From Halosolutus halophilus (GTDB lineage: Archaea > Halobacteriota > Halobacteria > Halobacteriales > Natrialbaceae): DNA of 64,000 bases. The position numbers and the translations under genes are program-made. This document shows positions 38,000 through 46,755 of this stretch, in pieces. Where the stretch lies: NCBI RefSeq assembly GCF_022869805.1, contig NZ_CP094974.1:3472001-3536000 (forward strand), read 5' to 3'. Below the pieces are notes generated by a model. That model ran no database searches. It worked only from the letters and a program-made list of their open reading frames with translations, and had not been told where the DNA came from. Every line of letters starts with the position of its first letter. Positions within the stretch are counted from its first letter, which is position 1.

Positions 38000-38186
38000 C
38001 GATCGGCGCCCCGGGACGCTGGTCCGGCCTCGTCCCCTGGTTCTCCGATCTCGACGTCGTTCCACGACCCCGACCGCCCGGCGAACGCCGCCGGTCGCTC
38101 GATCGCGATCTCGCGCCGACCGCGTCACGCGTCGCCCCTGTGAGCGCGGGGGATCGCTTATTTTGCTTCGGCGAGAGCTAGTGCGT

Positions 38187-38351
38187 ATGTCCCTCACGAC
38201 CCACAGGTGCACCTGTGGTGCAACCCTCCAGTTCCGTCAGGATATCCGTAAAGAAGGGGCCGGCGTCTACCCGACCTGGAAGTGCAAGGACTGCGGCACG
38301 CCGGTTCCCGGCAAAACCGCCGAGAAGCTCAGACACCAGCATCCGTCGTGA
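38187..38351 (+). CDS. 54-residue zinc-finger protein
   Basis: Micro-protein with HRCTCG near the N-terminus and CKDCG later, a likely zinc ribbon. A TATA-like GCTTATTTTGC lies 27 bp before ATG 38187, and a rare CTAG lies 6 bp before it. Function unknown. It converges with the UspA gene (19-bp gap). Confidence 0.72.
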   Translation: MSLTTHRCTCGATLQFRQDIRKEGAGVYPTWKCKDCGTPVPGKTAEKLRHQHPS

Positions 38352-38370
38352 CGATCGTGACGACTGCCCC

Positions 38371-39204
38371 TCAGCCGTCGGTGGCCGCGCGCACCGTCAA
38401 CACCGGGACCGTCGCCGTCCGCAGGACGCGTTCCGTGACGCTTCCGATGAGGAGTCGATCGATTCCGCTTCGGCCGTGGGTCCCCATCACGAGCAGCGCC
38501 GCATCCTGTTCGTCCGCGTAGCTCCGAATCGTTCGATCCGTCGATCCGTACCGGACCGCAGTCACCGCATCGATGCCCGCCTCGTCGGCCATCGCGACAC
38601 CGTCGTCGATGATCCGCCGTGCAGCACTCTCGAGTCGATCGAGCCTGAGGTCGGTGCGCTCGTCGATCCCCGCCGGCGTCACGTCGACGACCGAGAGGAG
38701 GTGGACGGTCGCGTCGTGGTGGCGAGCGATCTCCAGAGCCCGCTCGAGCGCGGCGTCGGCGTGGGTGCTGCCGTCGATCGGAACCACGATCGTCTCGAAC
38801 GGATACCGTCGCTCGACCTCGGGAGCGCCTCGGACGACGAGGACCGGGACTTCGGCGTCGCGGACGACCGCTTCCGTCACACTCCCGAGCAGGAGTCGGC
38901 CGACGCCGCGCCGTCCCCGCGTCCCCATCACGATCGCGTCGACGTCCCGGGTCGCGGCGTACTCGAGGATCGTGTCCCGCGGTTCGCCGGTGTGAATCTC
39001 GTCGATAACGGGCGCACCGGCGTCGCCCGCCCACTCGCGACCCTCGGCGATCGGCCCTTCGACGTCACCCGGATCGGCGTCCGGATCGATCACGTGCAAG
39101 ACGTGGACGGTCACGTCCTCCGCGGCCGCGATCTCGCCGGCGTACTCGAGCGCCGCGTTCGCCGGGCCGCTCCCGTCGGTCGGAACGAGGATCCGTTCGA
39201 ACAT
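38371..39204 (-). CDS. Tandem-domain universal stress protein (UspA)
   Basis: 277 residues with two complete UspA domains. Each has the ATP-binding signature: GTRGRRGVGRLLLGSVTE in the first and GTHGRSGIDRLLIGSVTE in the second. Domain starts are ILVPTDGSGPANAALEYA and IVVPIDGSTHADAALERA. Such proteins bind ATP and are induced by stress; the exact output is unknown. One of five usp genes between 38 and 51.5 kb. Confidence 0.93.
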   Translation of the reverse strand: MFERILVPTDGSGPANAALEYAGEIAAAEDVTVHVLHVIDPDADPGDVEGPIAEGREWAGDAGAPVIDEIHTGEPRDTILEYAATRDVDAIVMGTRGRRGVGRLLLGSVTEAVVRDAEVPVLVVRGAPEVERRYPFETIVVPIDGSTHADAALERALEIARHHDATVHLLSVVDVTPAGIDERTDLRLDRLESAARRIIDDGVAMADEAGIDAVTAVRYGSTDRTIRSYADEQDAALLVMGTHGRSGIDRLLIGSVTERVLRTATVPVLTVRAATDG

Positions 39205-39295
39205 ATGCTCCCCTCATCGCACAGCGACTTACACCTATGCGACAGTTCCCGATCAGTGGGACTTCGACTGCGCACGCGAGGCCGGTCAGTCGCCC

Positions 39296-40411
39296 TCACG
39301 CCGCTCGAAGCGCCTCGAGCAGCGCGTCGACGTCGGCCCGCGTATTGACCGCGTGGAGCGAGACGCGAACGGCCGCCGGATCGGGCAACGATCGCACGAC
39401 GATCCCCCCGTCGGCGAGGCGCTCGACGATCGCCTCGGGGTCGTCGACGGCGATCGTCACGAGGCCGCTCTCCGGGGGTCGAGGGCTCAGTAACCGGTCC
39501 TCGGGGAGCCCGTCCGCGAGCCGGTTCGTGAGCGCGTCGATCCGGCCCGCGATCGTCCCGATGCCGATTTCCTCGACGATGTCGATCGCCTCCATCAGGC
39601 CGGCGTGGGCGACGGGACTCGTCGTCCCGACCTCGAACCGCCGTGCACCCGGCTCGTAGCGGAAGTCGCCAGCGTTCGCGTCGACGACGCTGCGGTAGCC
39701 GATCGCGGCTGGGGTCAGATCGGCAGCGACGTCCTCGTCGACGTAGCAAAAGCCCGACCCGAAGGGAGCGAGCAGCCACTTGTGACCCGACGCGGCCACG
39801 AAGTCCGCGTTCCACTCGCCGACGTCGACGGGGATCTGGCCGGGTCCCTGCACGGCGTCGACCAGCACCATCGCGCCGGCGTCGTGAGCGACGTCGACGA
39901 TCTCCGCGATCGGGAGCCGGGTTCCGTGGGTCCAGGTGAGCGAACTCACGCAGAGAAGCGTGGCGTCGTCCGCGGCCGCTTTCACGTCGTCGAGATCGAC
40001 GGTCCCGCGATCGGTTTCGAGCACCCGCACCTCGACCCCGTGCTCGCGTTCGAGGCGTTGCCACGGCAGGACGCCGGCTGGATGTTCGAGGTCGGTCCGG
40101 ACGACCACGTCGTCTTCGTCCCAGTCGATAGCCCCGGCGACCCGGTTGATGCCGTCAGTCGTACTCTCGGTCAGGGCGATTTCGGCCGGAGCAGCGCCGA
40201 GCAGGTCCGCGACGACGGCTCGGGCCTCCTCGTAGAAGTCGAACGCCGCGGGGTACATTCCCGTCTCCGTCGGTGACGCGTACTCGTGGTGCTCGAGCGC
40301 GGATTCCGCGGCTTCGACGACGCGACGCGGACTGGGGCCGCCGGCACCCCAGTTGCAGTAGATACCGTCATCGAGGGCGGGGATGGCCTCGCGAAGTTCC
40401 GTTGGGTCCAT
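39296..40411 (-). CDS. PLP-dependent aminotransferase class V-fold enzyme
   Basis: 371 residues of the fold-type I class V group (cysteine desulfurase/isopenicillin epimerase-like). Schiff-base Lys211 lies in ASGHKWLLAPFGSG, Asp185 in VDAVQGPG holds the PLP ring nitrogen and His110 stacks on PLP. The mobile cysteine loop of true IscS-type desulfurases is not obvious, so the activity may be aminotransferase, racemase or lyase. Confidence 0.88.
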   Translation of the reverse strand: MDPTELREAIPALDDGIYCNWGAGGPSPRRVVEAAESALEHHEYASPTETGMYPAAFDFYEEARAVVADLLGAAPAEIALTESTTDGINRVAGAIDWDEDDVVVRTDLEHPAGVLPWQRLEREHGVEVRVLETDRGTVDLDDVKAAADDATLLCVSSLTWTHGTRLPIAEIVDVAHDAGAMVLVDAVQGPGQIPVDVGEWNADFVAASGHKWLLAPFGSGFCYVDEDVAADLTPAAIGYRSVVDANAGDFRYEPGARRFEVGTTSPVAHAGLMEAIDIVEEIGIGTIAGRIDALTNRLADGLPEDRLLSPRPPESGLVTIAVDDPEAIVERLADGGIVVRSLPDPAAVRVSLHAVNTRADVDALLEALRAA

Positions 40412-40757
40412 ATTCCACCCGTTTGAGCCGCCCCGACATCGGTCTGACGATCATTCCAGGCCATCGAGACTGGGGCGGACGACCGCTGCGCCCGTCGCTG
40501 GCCGTCGAGCCCTGGCACGGATTCCCGCGAACGCGACGACGCTTCCACTGCCCACGCTGTTAACCCTCTTCTGCCACGGGATCGACCCGATACCCGACGG
40601 GCAGTACAGGTGAACGACGTAACGCTACGGATCGAAATCCGCTCGTCTACCCGGGCCCGTTCGAGAGAAGCGTGCTGAATACGGATACCGACCGACCGCT
40701 GCTGTCAGTTCGCGTGGTTCGAAGGGCCCCTGAGGAAGAAGCGACAGATCGTCGCGA
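40412..40757. other. Intergenic region, no gene recognised
   Basis: 346 bp between the PLP enzyme and a winged-helix gene. It contains scattered inverted repeats and a GAGAGAAGCGTGCTGAATAC stretch whose GTGCTGAA core recurs at about 41190. No ORF with good coding character is seen. Confidence 0.5.
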
Positions 40758-41063
40758 TTAGATCCAATCGCGGGGAAGTTCGTCTGCATGATCTTGCAGT
40801 AACTCGAGTAGCGGACGGATCTCTTCGAATGTAGGCCCCTTTGAGACGGAACGTGTTTCGCGGTCCCAGCGAACAAAGCCCGCATCCGCTAACGCGGGGA
40901 GATGCGTGTGCACCATCTCGCTTCGCAGGATCGCCAGCTCTTTCTCGCCGGTGTGAACTATCTCGGGGACGAGAACTTCGTCTTGCGGATTCCGGTCGAG
41001 GAGAGCCACTAGCAGTCGTCGGCGATGTTTATCCGCCAGCGCTGACAACATTTGGTCGAGCAT
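40758..41063 (-). CDS. Winged-helix regulator, DUF7344-like
   Basis: 101 residues. LSALADKHRRRLLVALLDR starts a winged helix, followed by MVHTHLPALADAGFVRWDRE, a typical recognition-helix and wing arrangement in haloarchaeal ArsR-like proteins. No sensing domain. Base composition is visibly lower in GC than the neighbours, in a patch of AT-rich DNA, which suggests acquisition. TATA-like boxes (TTGTAAAC and CGAATAATATC) precede the ATG. Confidence 0.75.
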   Translation of the reverse strand: MLDQMLSALADKHRRRLLVALLDRNPQDEVLVPEIVHTGEKELAILRSEMVHTHLPALADAGFVRWDRETRSVSKGPTFEEIRPLLELLQDHADELPRDWI

Positions 41064-41375
41064 ATCCAGATATTATTCGTCCGTTTACAAGAACGCCACC
41101 ATTGCTTTCAAAATAACTGTGCCAATAGCAAATAATCGAACACAGATCGGAAATATCGTTTCGAGTATCTAAATCGCAACCTGCGAGCGCTGTGCTGAAC
41201 GGCCGTCAACACGAACTGAATTTGCACTCTGTACTCGGCGCGACCGACGAGCAGTAGCCGTACCTGGGAGGAATCTCGACGGTCAGTTCGGGCGTTCAGC
41301 GATCGGCTGGGTCACGCCGAAGTCACCGGACGGTTCGGGTTTCGACGGGACTACTACCGGGGTTCAGCCGGACCA
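41064..41375. other. AT-rich intergenic region
   Basis: 312 bp with AT-rich segments around 41090-41170 (runs such as TTCAAAATAAC and GCAAATAATCG), unlike the high-GC surroundings. The left part holds the promoter of the winged-helix gene; the right part shows nothing recognisable. Confidence 0.5.
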
Positions 41376-42962
41376 CTACATCGGATTGATCGGGTGCTTC
41401 TTCGGCGGCCACGACTCCTCTCGCTCGGGGCCGTCCCGAGCGAGCGCCCGCAACAGTCGATCGCGGGTGTCGCGAGGATCGATCACGGCGTCGACGCCGA
41501 CCGCCTCGACGGCGCGGACGGGGCCGGTGCGATCGACGAACTCCTGGACGAGTTCCTCGCGTTTCGCGGCGGGATCGGCGGCCGCCTCGTAGACCTCGCG
41601 GTAGGCGACGTCGACGGCACCCTCGATGCCCATGGCGGCGATTTCGGCGGTCGGCCAGACGACGGTGAGGTCGTTGTCGGTCGACCGGCCGCCGCCCATC
41701 GCGACGTAGCCGTACCCGTAGCCCCGCCGGAGGACGACGTTCAGCGTCGGCACCGTCGCGCGGTTGAGTTCGAACGGGAGTTTCGCCGAGTGGCGGGCGA
41801 TCCCCTCGCGTTCGGAGTCCGGCCCCGGCAGGATCCCCGGCACGTCCGCGAGGAGCACGATCGGGAGGCCGAACGCGTCACAGACGCTCGCGAAGTGCGA
41901 AGCCTTGTCCGACGCGCCGGTGTCGATCGTCCCCGCCTTGATCCGGGGATTATTCGCGATGACGCCGACCGATCGACCGTCGAGGCGCGCGAAGCCGGTC
42001 ACGACGTTTCGCGCGAACTGGGGCCTGAGTTCGAAGAAGGAGTTCCGATCGACGAGTCCCTCGACGATCGCGTCGACGTCGTATCCCTTCTTCGGGTCGG
42101 CGGGCATCGCGTCTACGAGTCGGTCGACCGCTTGCGCCGTGGGCGGCGTCGGATCGTCGTCGATCGGCGGGGCCGCCTGTGCGTTCCGTGGCAGGTACGA
42201 GAGGTAGGTCCTGATCGCATCCAGACAGGCCTCGTCGTCCGCGACGGCGAGCGAGGCCATCCCCGTCTCGGCGGTCTGGAACCGTGCATCGCCGAGTTCT
42301 TCCTTGCTCAGGTCGGTTCCCAGCGCGGCCTCGACGAGCGACGGGCCGGCGACGCCCATCGTACTCGTCCCCTCGACCATCACCACGAAGTCGGACATCG
42401 CGGCCCAGTTCGTCGCGGCGGCGAAGCCCGGCCCCATCATCGCCGACACCGTCGGCACCCAGCCGGAGAGTTTCGTCTGGAGCGTGGTGAGTCCAGCGTC
42501 CCCCTGTGCGAACGGCCGGGCGTCCAGCCCCTCCTGGATCCGGTGGCCGCCGCCGTCGTGGAGCAAGACGACGGGATACCCCTGCTCCAAGGCGAGGTCC
42601 AGTACGCGCTTGAGTTTGTTCCCGCCGGTGTGGCCGATCGAGCCGCCCTCGACGGTGAAGTCGGTCGCGGCGACCGCCGCCGGTCGGCCGTCGATTTCGC
42701 CGATTCCGGTGACGATGCCGTCAGCCGGGGCGTCCTCCCGTTCCCAGTCGGCGGTCTCCGGCGTCGTCGGGGCCGGCGCCGCGAGTTTGCCGATCTCGTC
42801 GAAGGAGTCACAGAGGAAGTCGATCCGCTCGCGAGCCGTGAGTTTTCCCTGCTCGTGCTGGGCGGTGACGGCGGCGTCGCGGCCCTCGTCGTCGACCGCG
42901 CGTTTCTCGCGTTCGACGCGCTCGATCAGGTCCTCGACGCTCGCCTCGTGCCGATCGGTCAC
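41376..42962 (-). CDS. Acyl-CoA carboxylase, carboxyltransferase (PccB-type) subunit
   Basis: 528 residues, the biotin-dependent carboxyltransferase beta subunit of the crotonase-like ACC/PCC family. N-terminal GKLTARERIDFLCD, GGGHRIQEG, MMGPGFAAATNWAAMSDFVVMVEGTSTMGVAGPSLV, the acyl-CoA-site NNPRIKAGTID, and C-terminal PPKKHPINPM are all as in this family. It would transfer CO2 from carboxybiotin to an acyl-CoA; the biotin carboxylase and carrier are not in this window. The GTG start overlaps the stop of the 31-residue ORF by 4 bp, with GGGTGA 8 bp upstream as Shine-Dalgarno. Confidence 0.93.
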   Translation of the reverse strand: MTDRHEASVEDLIERVEREKRAVDDEGRDAAVTAQHEQGKLTARERIDFLCDSFDEIGKLAAPAPTTPETADWEREDAPADGIVTGIGEIDGRPAAVAATDFTVEGGSIGHTGGNKLKRVLDLALEQGYPVVLLHDGGGHRIQEGLDARPFAQGDAGLTTLQTKLSGWVPTVSAMMGPGFAAATNWAAMSDFVVMVEGTSTMGVAGPSLVEAALGTDLSKEELGDARFQTAETGMASLAVADDEACLDAIRTYLSYLPRNAQAAPPIDDDPTPPTAQAVDRLVDAMPADPKKGYDVDAIVEGLVDRNSFFELRPQFARNVVTGFARLDGRSVGVIANNPRIKAGTIDTGASDKASHFASVCDAFGLPIVLLADVPGILPGPDSEREGIARHSAKLPFELNRATVPTLNVVLRRGYGYGYVAMGGGRSTDNDLTVVWPTAEIAAMGIEGAVDVAYREVYEAAADPAAKREELVQEFVDRTGPVRAVEAVGVDAVIDPRDTRDRLLRALARDGPEREESWPPKKHPINPM

Positions 42963-43054
42963 CGCCGCTCACCCATCGACTCGGGGGCGATCGTCGCGTC
43001 GGTATCGTCCGCCGGGTCCGCTGTATCGCCGTGTGCCCGAGACCACTGGCCCAT
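42959..43054 (-). CDS. 31-residue leaderless mini-ORF upstream of the carboxyltransferase
   Basis: MGQWSRAHGDTADPADDTDA, then TIAPESMGERR. Its ATG lies exactly 27-28 bp from a strong TATA box, so the transcript should begin at this codon; the ribosome then reaches the carboxyltransferase GTG, whose Shine-Dalgarno lies inside the mini-ORF. Whether the peptide has a role of its own or only couples translation is unknown. Confidence 0.6.
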   Translation of the reverse strand: MGQWSRAHGDTADPADDTDATIAPESMGERR

Positions 43055-43077
43055 GCCACGCCATAACAAAACATTGG

Positions 43078-43085
43078 ATAATAAA
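43078..43085 (-). promoter_or_regulatory. TATA box (TTTATTAT) for the carboxyltransferase operon
   Basis: Minus-strand TTTATTAT centred at about 43081.5, 27.5 bp before the A of the mini-ORF ATG (43054). This spacing is diagnostic of leaderless transcription start in haloarchaea and supports translation of the mini-ORF. Confidence 0.75.
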
Positions 43086-43203
43086 TCCACGGTCCGGCTG
43101 AACGCTGGAAACCGCACGTCGGCTCTGGGAAACAGTGGCAACCGGGTGTCGCTGGCGTCGCCCCGACACCCGGGCTGGACGACGGCTCTCGTCCCGCCGA
43201 TCG

Positions 43204-43443
43204 TCAGATGGTATCGCGGAGGACGATCTCGTCGTCGATCGAGGCGAGCATGTCTTCGGTGACGACGTAGTCTTCCTCGTCTTCGCCCTCCACGCCGAGT
43301 TTCGCGAGCAGGTGTTCCGCGACGCTCGGGTTCGGATCGACTGCGGCCCGGTTCCGATCGACGCTCGCGACGATGCCGAGTTCCTTCCCTGCTGCGTCGA
43401 CGACCGTTTTCCCGACCGCGTCGTCGGTGAGTGTGGCTGTCAT
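43204..43443 (-). CDS. PRC-barrel-like protein
   Basis: 79 residues. MTATLTDDAVGKTVVDAAGK, ELGIVASVDRN and IDDEIVLRDTI match small haloarchaeal PRC-barrel proteins, a beta-barrel also found in RimM and photosystem assembly proteins. It likely binds RNA, protein or pigments; the role is unknown. It stands alone with an ordinary start. Confidence 0.78.
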   Translation of the reverse strand: MTATLTDDAVGKTVVDAAGKELGIVASVDRNRAAVDPNPSVAEHLLAKLGVEGEDEEDYVVTEDMLASIDDEIVLRDTI

Positions 43444-43581
43444 GTGGTCGTGCTACGACGACGGACGGCGTAACTGGAGGGCTTTCCCGTGCTTGCTCGG
43501 GGGCTGCACACGCGGCCCGGAGCTATTTGACCCGTGCCAGCGACAGTACTCTCGACGCCCGCCGACAGTCACAGAACCACC

Positions 43582-43731
43582 ATGACCCACACGATCGAAA
43601 TCAGCGACGACCTCAAGGAACGCATCGACAGCCACATCGAGGAGGACGAATCGTACGAGGAATTCATCGAGGAGTTGGTGTCGATCTACGAGACGGAAGG
43701 GGCGTTCCTCCAGGAAGGATACTCCGAGTGA
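43582..43731 (+). CDS. 49-residue ribbon-helix-helix-like protein
   Basis: MTHTIEISDDLKERIDSHIE, then EDESYEEFIEELVSIYETEG and AFLQEGYSE. A beta strand followed by two acidic helices is the shape of short RHH/antitoxin-type or DUF7557-like proteins. It lies between a PRC-barrel gene and a UspA gene on a compact + strand segment. No partner toxin is next to it. Function unknown. Confidence 0.65.
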   Translation: MTHTIEISDDLKERIDSHIEEDESYEEFIEELVSIYETEGAFLQEGYSE

Positions 43732-43865
43732 CGATCGAGACGGGATGGTCTTCGAGTGGCCGCAGTCGTCACGACCCCGACAGCGCATTTCGCGACGCCG
43801 TCCGCCCACGTCGATCGGTCCAATCGGGCGGTACACTCGAGTATCGTCCCCCCGTAGGGTCGACT

Positions 43866-44282
43866 ATGCACCTGCTGGTCGCGCTCGACGACTCGGAGCC
43901 GGGGTGGGCGGCACTCGAGTTCGCGTGTGCGGAGCACGGGGACGACCAGATCACGGTGGTCCACGCGATCGATCTCGCGGAGAGCGGCTACGGCGAGTTC
44001 GCTCACCTCGGCACGGACCAGATGCTCGAACGACGGGAAGAACACGCTGCGGCACTGTTCGAGGCGGCCCGGGATCGCGCGGAGGCACGCGGCTGTTCGA
44101 TCGAGACGGCGATCGTTCGCGGCCAGCCTGCGGACGCGATCGTCGACTACGCGAGCGAACACGCGGTCGATCGGATCGTCGTCGGCAGTCACGGCCGCAC
44201 GGGCGTCTCCCGCATCCTGCTGGGCAGCGTCGCCGAACAAATCGTCCGCCGGGCACACGTTCCCGTGACGATCGCTCGCTAA
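43866..44282 (+). CDS. Universal stress protein (UspA)
   Basis: 138-residue single UspA domain. MHLLVALDDSEPGWAALEFA starts the fold; the ATP-binding signature is GSHGRTGVSRILLGSVAE. It probably binds ATP as a dimer. Shares the window with four other usp genes. Confidence 0.92.
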   Translation: MHLLVALDDSEPGWAALEFACAEHGDDQITVVHAIDLAESGYGEFAHLGTDQMLERREEHAAALFEAARDRAEARGCSIETAIVRGQPADAIVDYASEHAVDRIVVGSHGRTGVSRILLGSVAEQIVRRAHVPVTIAR

Positions 44283-44376
44283 CGCGCGAAAAATGGTACG
44301 ATTACTTATGTATCAGTGAACTGTTACGCGGTCGCGACTGAATAAACTAATTAAGGTCCGAGACAGTCCCGTTCCT

Positions 44377-45621
44377 ATGAACAACCGCTACGATGTGGTC
44401 ATCGCCGGTGCAGGCCCCGCCGGTGCCCAGTGTGCTCGGGACCTCGCGGCACGGGGGTACGACGTCGTCGTCCTGGAGACCGAGTCGGAGGACGAGTTCC
44501 CGCGCCAGAGCAACAAGTCGACGGCGGGGACGTTCCCGTCGATGATGGCCGCGTTCGGGATTCCCGACGACGTGGTGATGCAGTACACCGACACGGTCGT
44601 CCTCGAGTCGCCGACCGAGCATTTCGTCCAGAAACAGCCCGGTGCCGTCCTCGAGTTCGCGGATTTCAAGCGGTACCTCGTCGCCGACGGCCGCGAGGAC
44701 GGGGCCGAGTATCGCTTCGACGCGCGAGTGGCCGCTCCGATCATGGAGAACGGCGAGATCGTCGGCGTCACCTACAACGGCGATCGGGAGGTCTACGGCG
44801 AGATCGTCGTCGACGCGACGGGGCCCGCTGCGCCGCTCGCGAAGAAACTCGACGTCGTCGACCTCAAGCACGAGAACCACGCGATCGGCATCGAGTACGA
44901 GTTCGAGGGCATCGACATCGACCGGCCCGGGTTCGCGGACCTCCACGACGCGATGATGCTCCGACTGGACCACGAACTCGCGCCCGGCGGCTACTCCTGG
45001 ATCTTCCATACCGGCGAGGATACGGCCAAGGTGGGCCTCTGTTACATCCGGAACGAACAGTACCACCAGTACGGCCGCGAGGACTTCAGTATCGACGACT
45101 ACCTGGACCACTGGATCGACACCGATCCGCGGTTCGAGAACGCGACGCGTCTCGACGGAAAGATGCACCGCGGCTCCGCGCACATCCAGATGCCCGGACA
45201 ACTCTACACCGATCGGTTCATGGCGATCGGCGACACCGTCCCGACGGTCGATCCGCTGTGGGGCGAGGGGATCCACAAGTGCATGAAGTCCGGCCGGATG
45301 GCGGCCGCTGCGGCCGACAGCTGTCTCAAACACGGCAACATCGAACCGACCGCCGAGAACCTCGAGGTCTACGAGACGCTCTGGCACCGGGACGTCGCGC
45401 CGAACGTGCGGGCCCGACTGCTGATGACGAAATTGCTCTATATCGCGCCGGACGAGCGGTACGACCGCCTGATGGCCGATCTGAACCGACTCGACGACGA
45501 CACGCTGGCGAAGGCGAACAAGGGAAACCCCGCCGCGATCGCAAAACTGCTCCACATCGACGATCTCCCGATGCTCGCGCGGTTCGCGAAGCAGGAGTTC
45601 AGCGTCGGCGACCTCCTGTAG
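44377..45621 (+). CDS. Geranylgeranyl reductase-like FAD flavoprotein
   Basis: 414 residues of the geranylgeranyl reductase (GGR) family. FAD motif GAGPAG at 11-16, VVLETESEDEFPRQSNKST in the second strand, and the FAD-contact DTVPTVDPLWGEGIHKCMKSG (IGDTVPTVDPLWGEGIH). In archaea GGR saturates the isoprenoid chains of ether lipids or other prenyl groups. Haloarchaea have several paralogues and the true lipid substrate of this one is unknown. A TATA-like AACTAATTAAGG lies 27 bp before the ATG. Confidence 0.88.
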   Translation: MNNRYDVVIAGAGPAGAQCARDLAARGYDVVVLETESEDEFPRQSNKSTAGTFPSMMAAFGIPDDVVMQYTDTVVLESPTEHFVQKQPGAVLEFADFKRYLVADGREDGAEYRFDARVAAPIMENGEIVGVTYNGDREVYGEIVVDATGPAAPLAKKLDVVDLKHENHAIGIEYEFEGIDIDRPGFADLHDAMMLRLDHELAPGGYSWIFHTGEDTAKVGLCYIRNEQYHQYGREDFSIDDYLDHWIDTDPRFENATRLDGKMHRGSAHIQMPGQLYTDRFMAIGDTVPTVDPLWGEGIHKCMKSGRMAAAAADSCLKHGNIEPTAENLEVYETLWHRDVAPNVRARLLMTKLLYIAPDERYDRLMADLNRLDDDTLAKANKGNPAAIAKLLHIDDLPMLARFAKQEFSVGDLL

Positions 45622-45704
45622 AGACACGATCCCAGTCGATACGTTCGAACGATACGTCGCGCAGAGCAGGAGGTTTCTCGGTACTGGCGGTCGTACGTCC
45701 GCCG

Positions 45705-46145
45705 ATGTTCGATACTATCCTCGTTCCGACGGACGGCAGCGACTACGCCGCGGCCGCCGTCGAGGACGGATTCGAGCTCGCCGCCGTCCACGACGCGGCG
45801 GTGCACGTGCTCTGTGTCGCCGACGTCGGGCCGCTCGGCGCGCTTCGCCTGCCGGGTGACGCGGCGAGTGCCGAAGCGGCGATTCGACAACAGGCCCGGG
45901 AAACCGTCGACGGCGCGCTCGATCGCGCGCCGGCCGACCTCGACGTGACCGGGACCGTACGCGAGGGGCCGCCGGAGTCCGAAATCCTCGACTACGCCCG
46001 GGAGATCGACGCCGATCTCGTCGCGATGGGGACCCGCGGCCGCGGCGGCGTCCACCGGATGGCGGTCGGGAGCGTGACGGATCACGTCGTCCGGTTCGGC
46101 GACGTTCCGGTGTTCGTCGCGACCACGAACGAGGAGTCGCCCTGA
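45705..46145 (+). CDS. Universal stress protein (UspA)
   Basis: 146-residue UspA domain starting MFDTILVPTDGSDYAAAAVEDG and with the signature GTRGRGGVHRMAVGSVTD. It follows the GGR-like gene by 83 bp on the same strand. Output and ligand beyond ATP are unknown. Confidence 0.92.
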   Translation: MFDTILVPTDGSDYAAAAVEDGFELAAVHDAAVHVLCVADVGPLGALRLPGDAASAEAAIRQQARETVDGALDRAPADLDVTGTVREGPPESEILDYAREIDADLVAMGTRGRGGVHRMAVGSVTDHVVRFGDVPVFVATTNEESP

Positions 46146-46173
46146 TCGTCGCGATCGATCGACGAGCGGCCGA

Positions 46174-46587
46174 TCAGTCGGCGGTGACGATCCTGTTGAT
46201 CGCCGCCGTGCGCCGGCCGATCGCCCAGCCGAGCAACGCGAGGCCGACGTAGGTTCCGATCCCCGGAAGGACGTACGCCTCGGCGATCAACTCCGGCGTG
46301 AGCCCGAACGAATCCAGCGCGAGCGCGAACAACACGGAGAGGAGAAAGAGTGCGAGGCCGACGTCGCCGATCCGCATGTTCGGCATCGCCTCGGGACTGG
46401 CCCGCAGTCGCCCGGCCGCGTAGAACACGAGCGCGAACGTCGTCCAGCCGACCACCAGGGCCAGGCCTGTCGTGAACGGCTCGTCGGGATAGTATCTCGG
46501 CAGTATCGAGAGGTGAATTATCAGCGTGGCGAGCGCCGAACTGCCGAGGAGGACGACGAGGGCCAGCGAGTGTCGGTCCGACGCCAT
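46174..46587 (-). CDS. Four-helix membrane protein, uncharacterised
   Basis: 137 residues with four hydrophobic segments (SLALVVLLGSSALATLIIHL, FTTGLALVVGWTTFALVFYA, IGDVGLALFLLSVLFALALD, and GIGTYVGLALLGWAIG). No signature recognised. It converges with the UspA gene (28-bp gap). The 168 bp beyond its start contain two copies of CGATCGTTTCGTC (46671-46683 and 46699-46711) and no gene. Confidence 0.6.
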   Translation of the reverse strand: MASDRHSLALVVLLGSSALATLIIHLSILPRYYPDEPFTTGLALVVGWTTFALVFYAAGRLRASPEAMPNMRIGDVGLALFLLSVLFALALDSFGLTPELIAEAYVLPGIGTYVGLALLGWAIGRRTAAINRIVTAD

Positions 46588-46755
46588 TGTCGATCGTGAC
46601 GGCCGCGACGACCGTTAACCTGCTGGAACAGTCCCCGGTGTCCGCCGACGCCGGATCGATCGCTCGCGTTCGATCGTTTCGTCCGCTCCCGATCGTCACG
46701 ATCGTTTCGTCGGTCACGGTCGCTCCGATCGTCGCGTCCGTTCCCGGCCGCTCGC

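Noticed and set aside
42808-43074. Minus-strand frame of 88 codons over the carboxyltransferase start
   Set aside because: Arg-rich out-of-frame shadow; the 31-codon frame is favoured by the TATA position and overlap.
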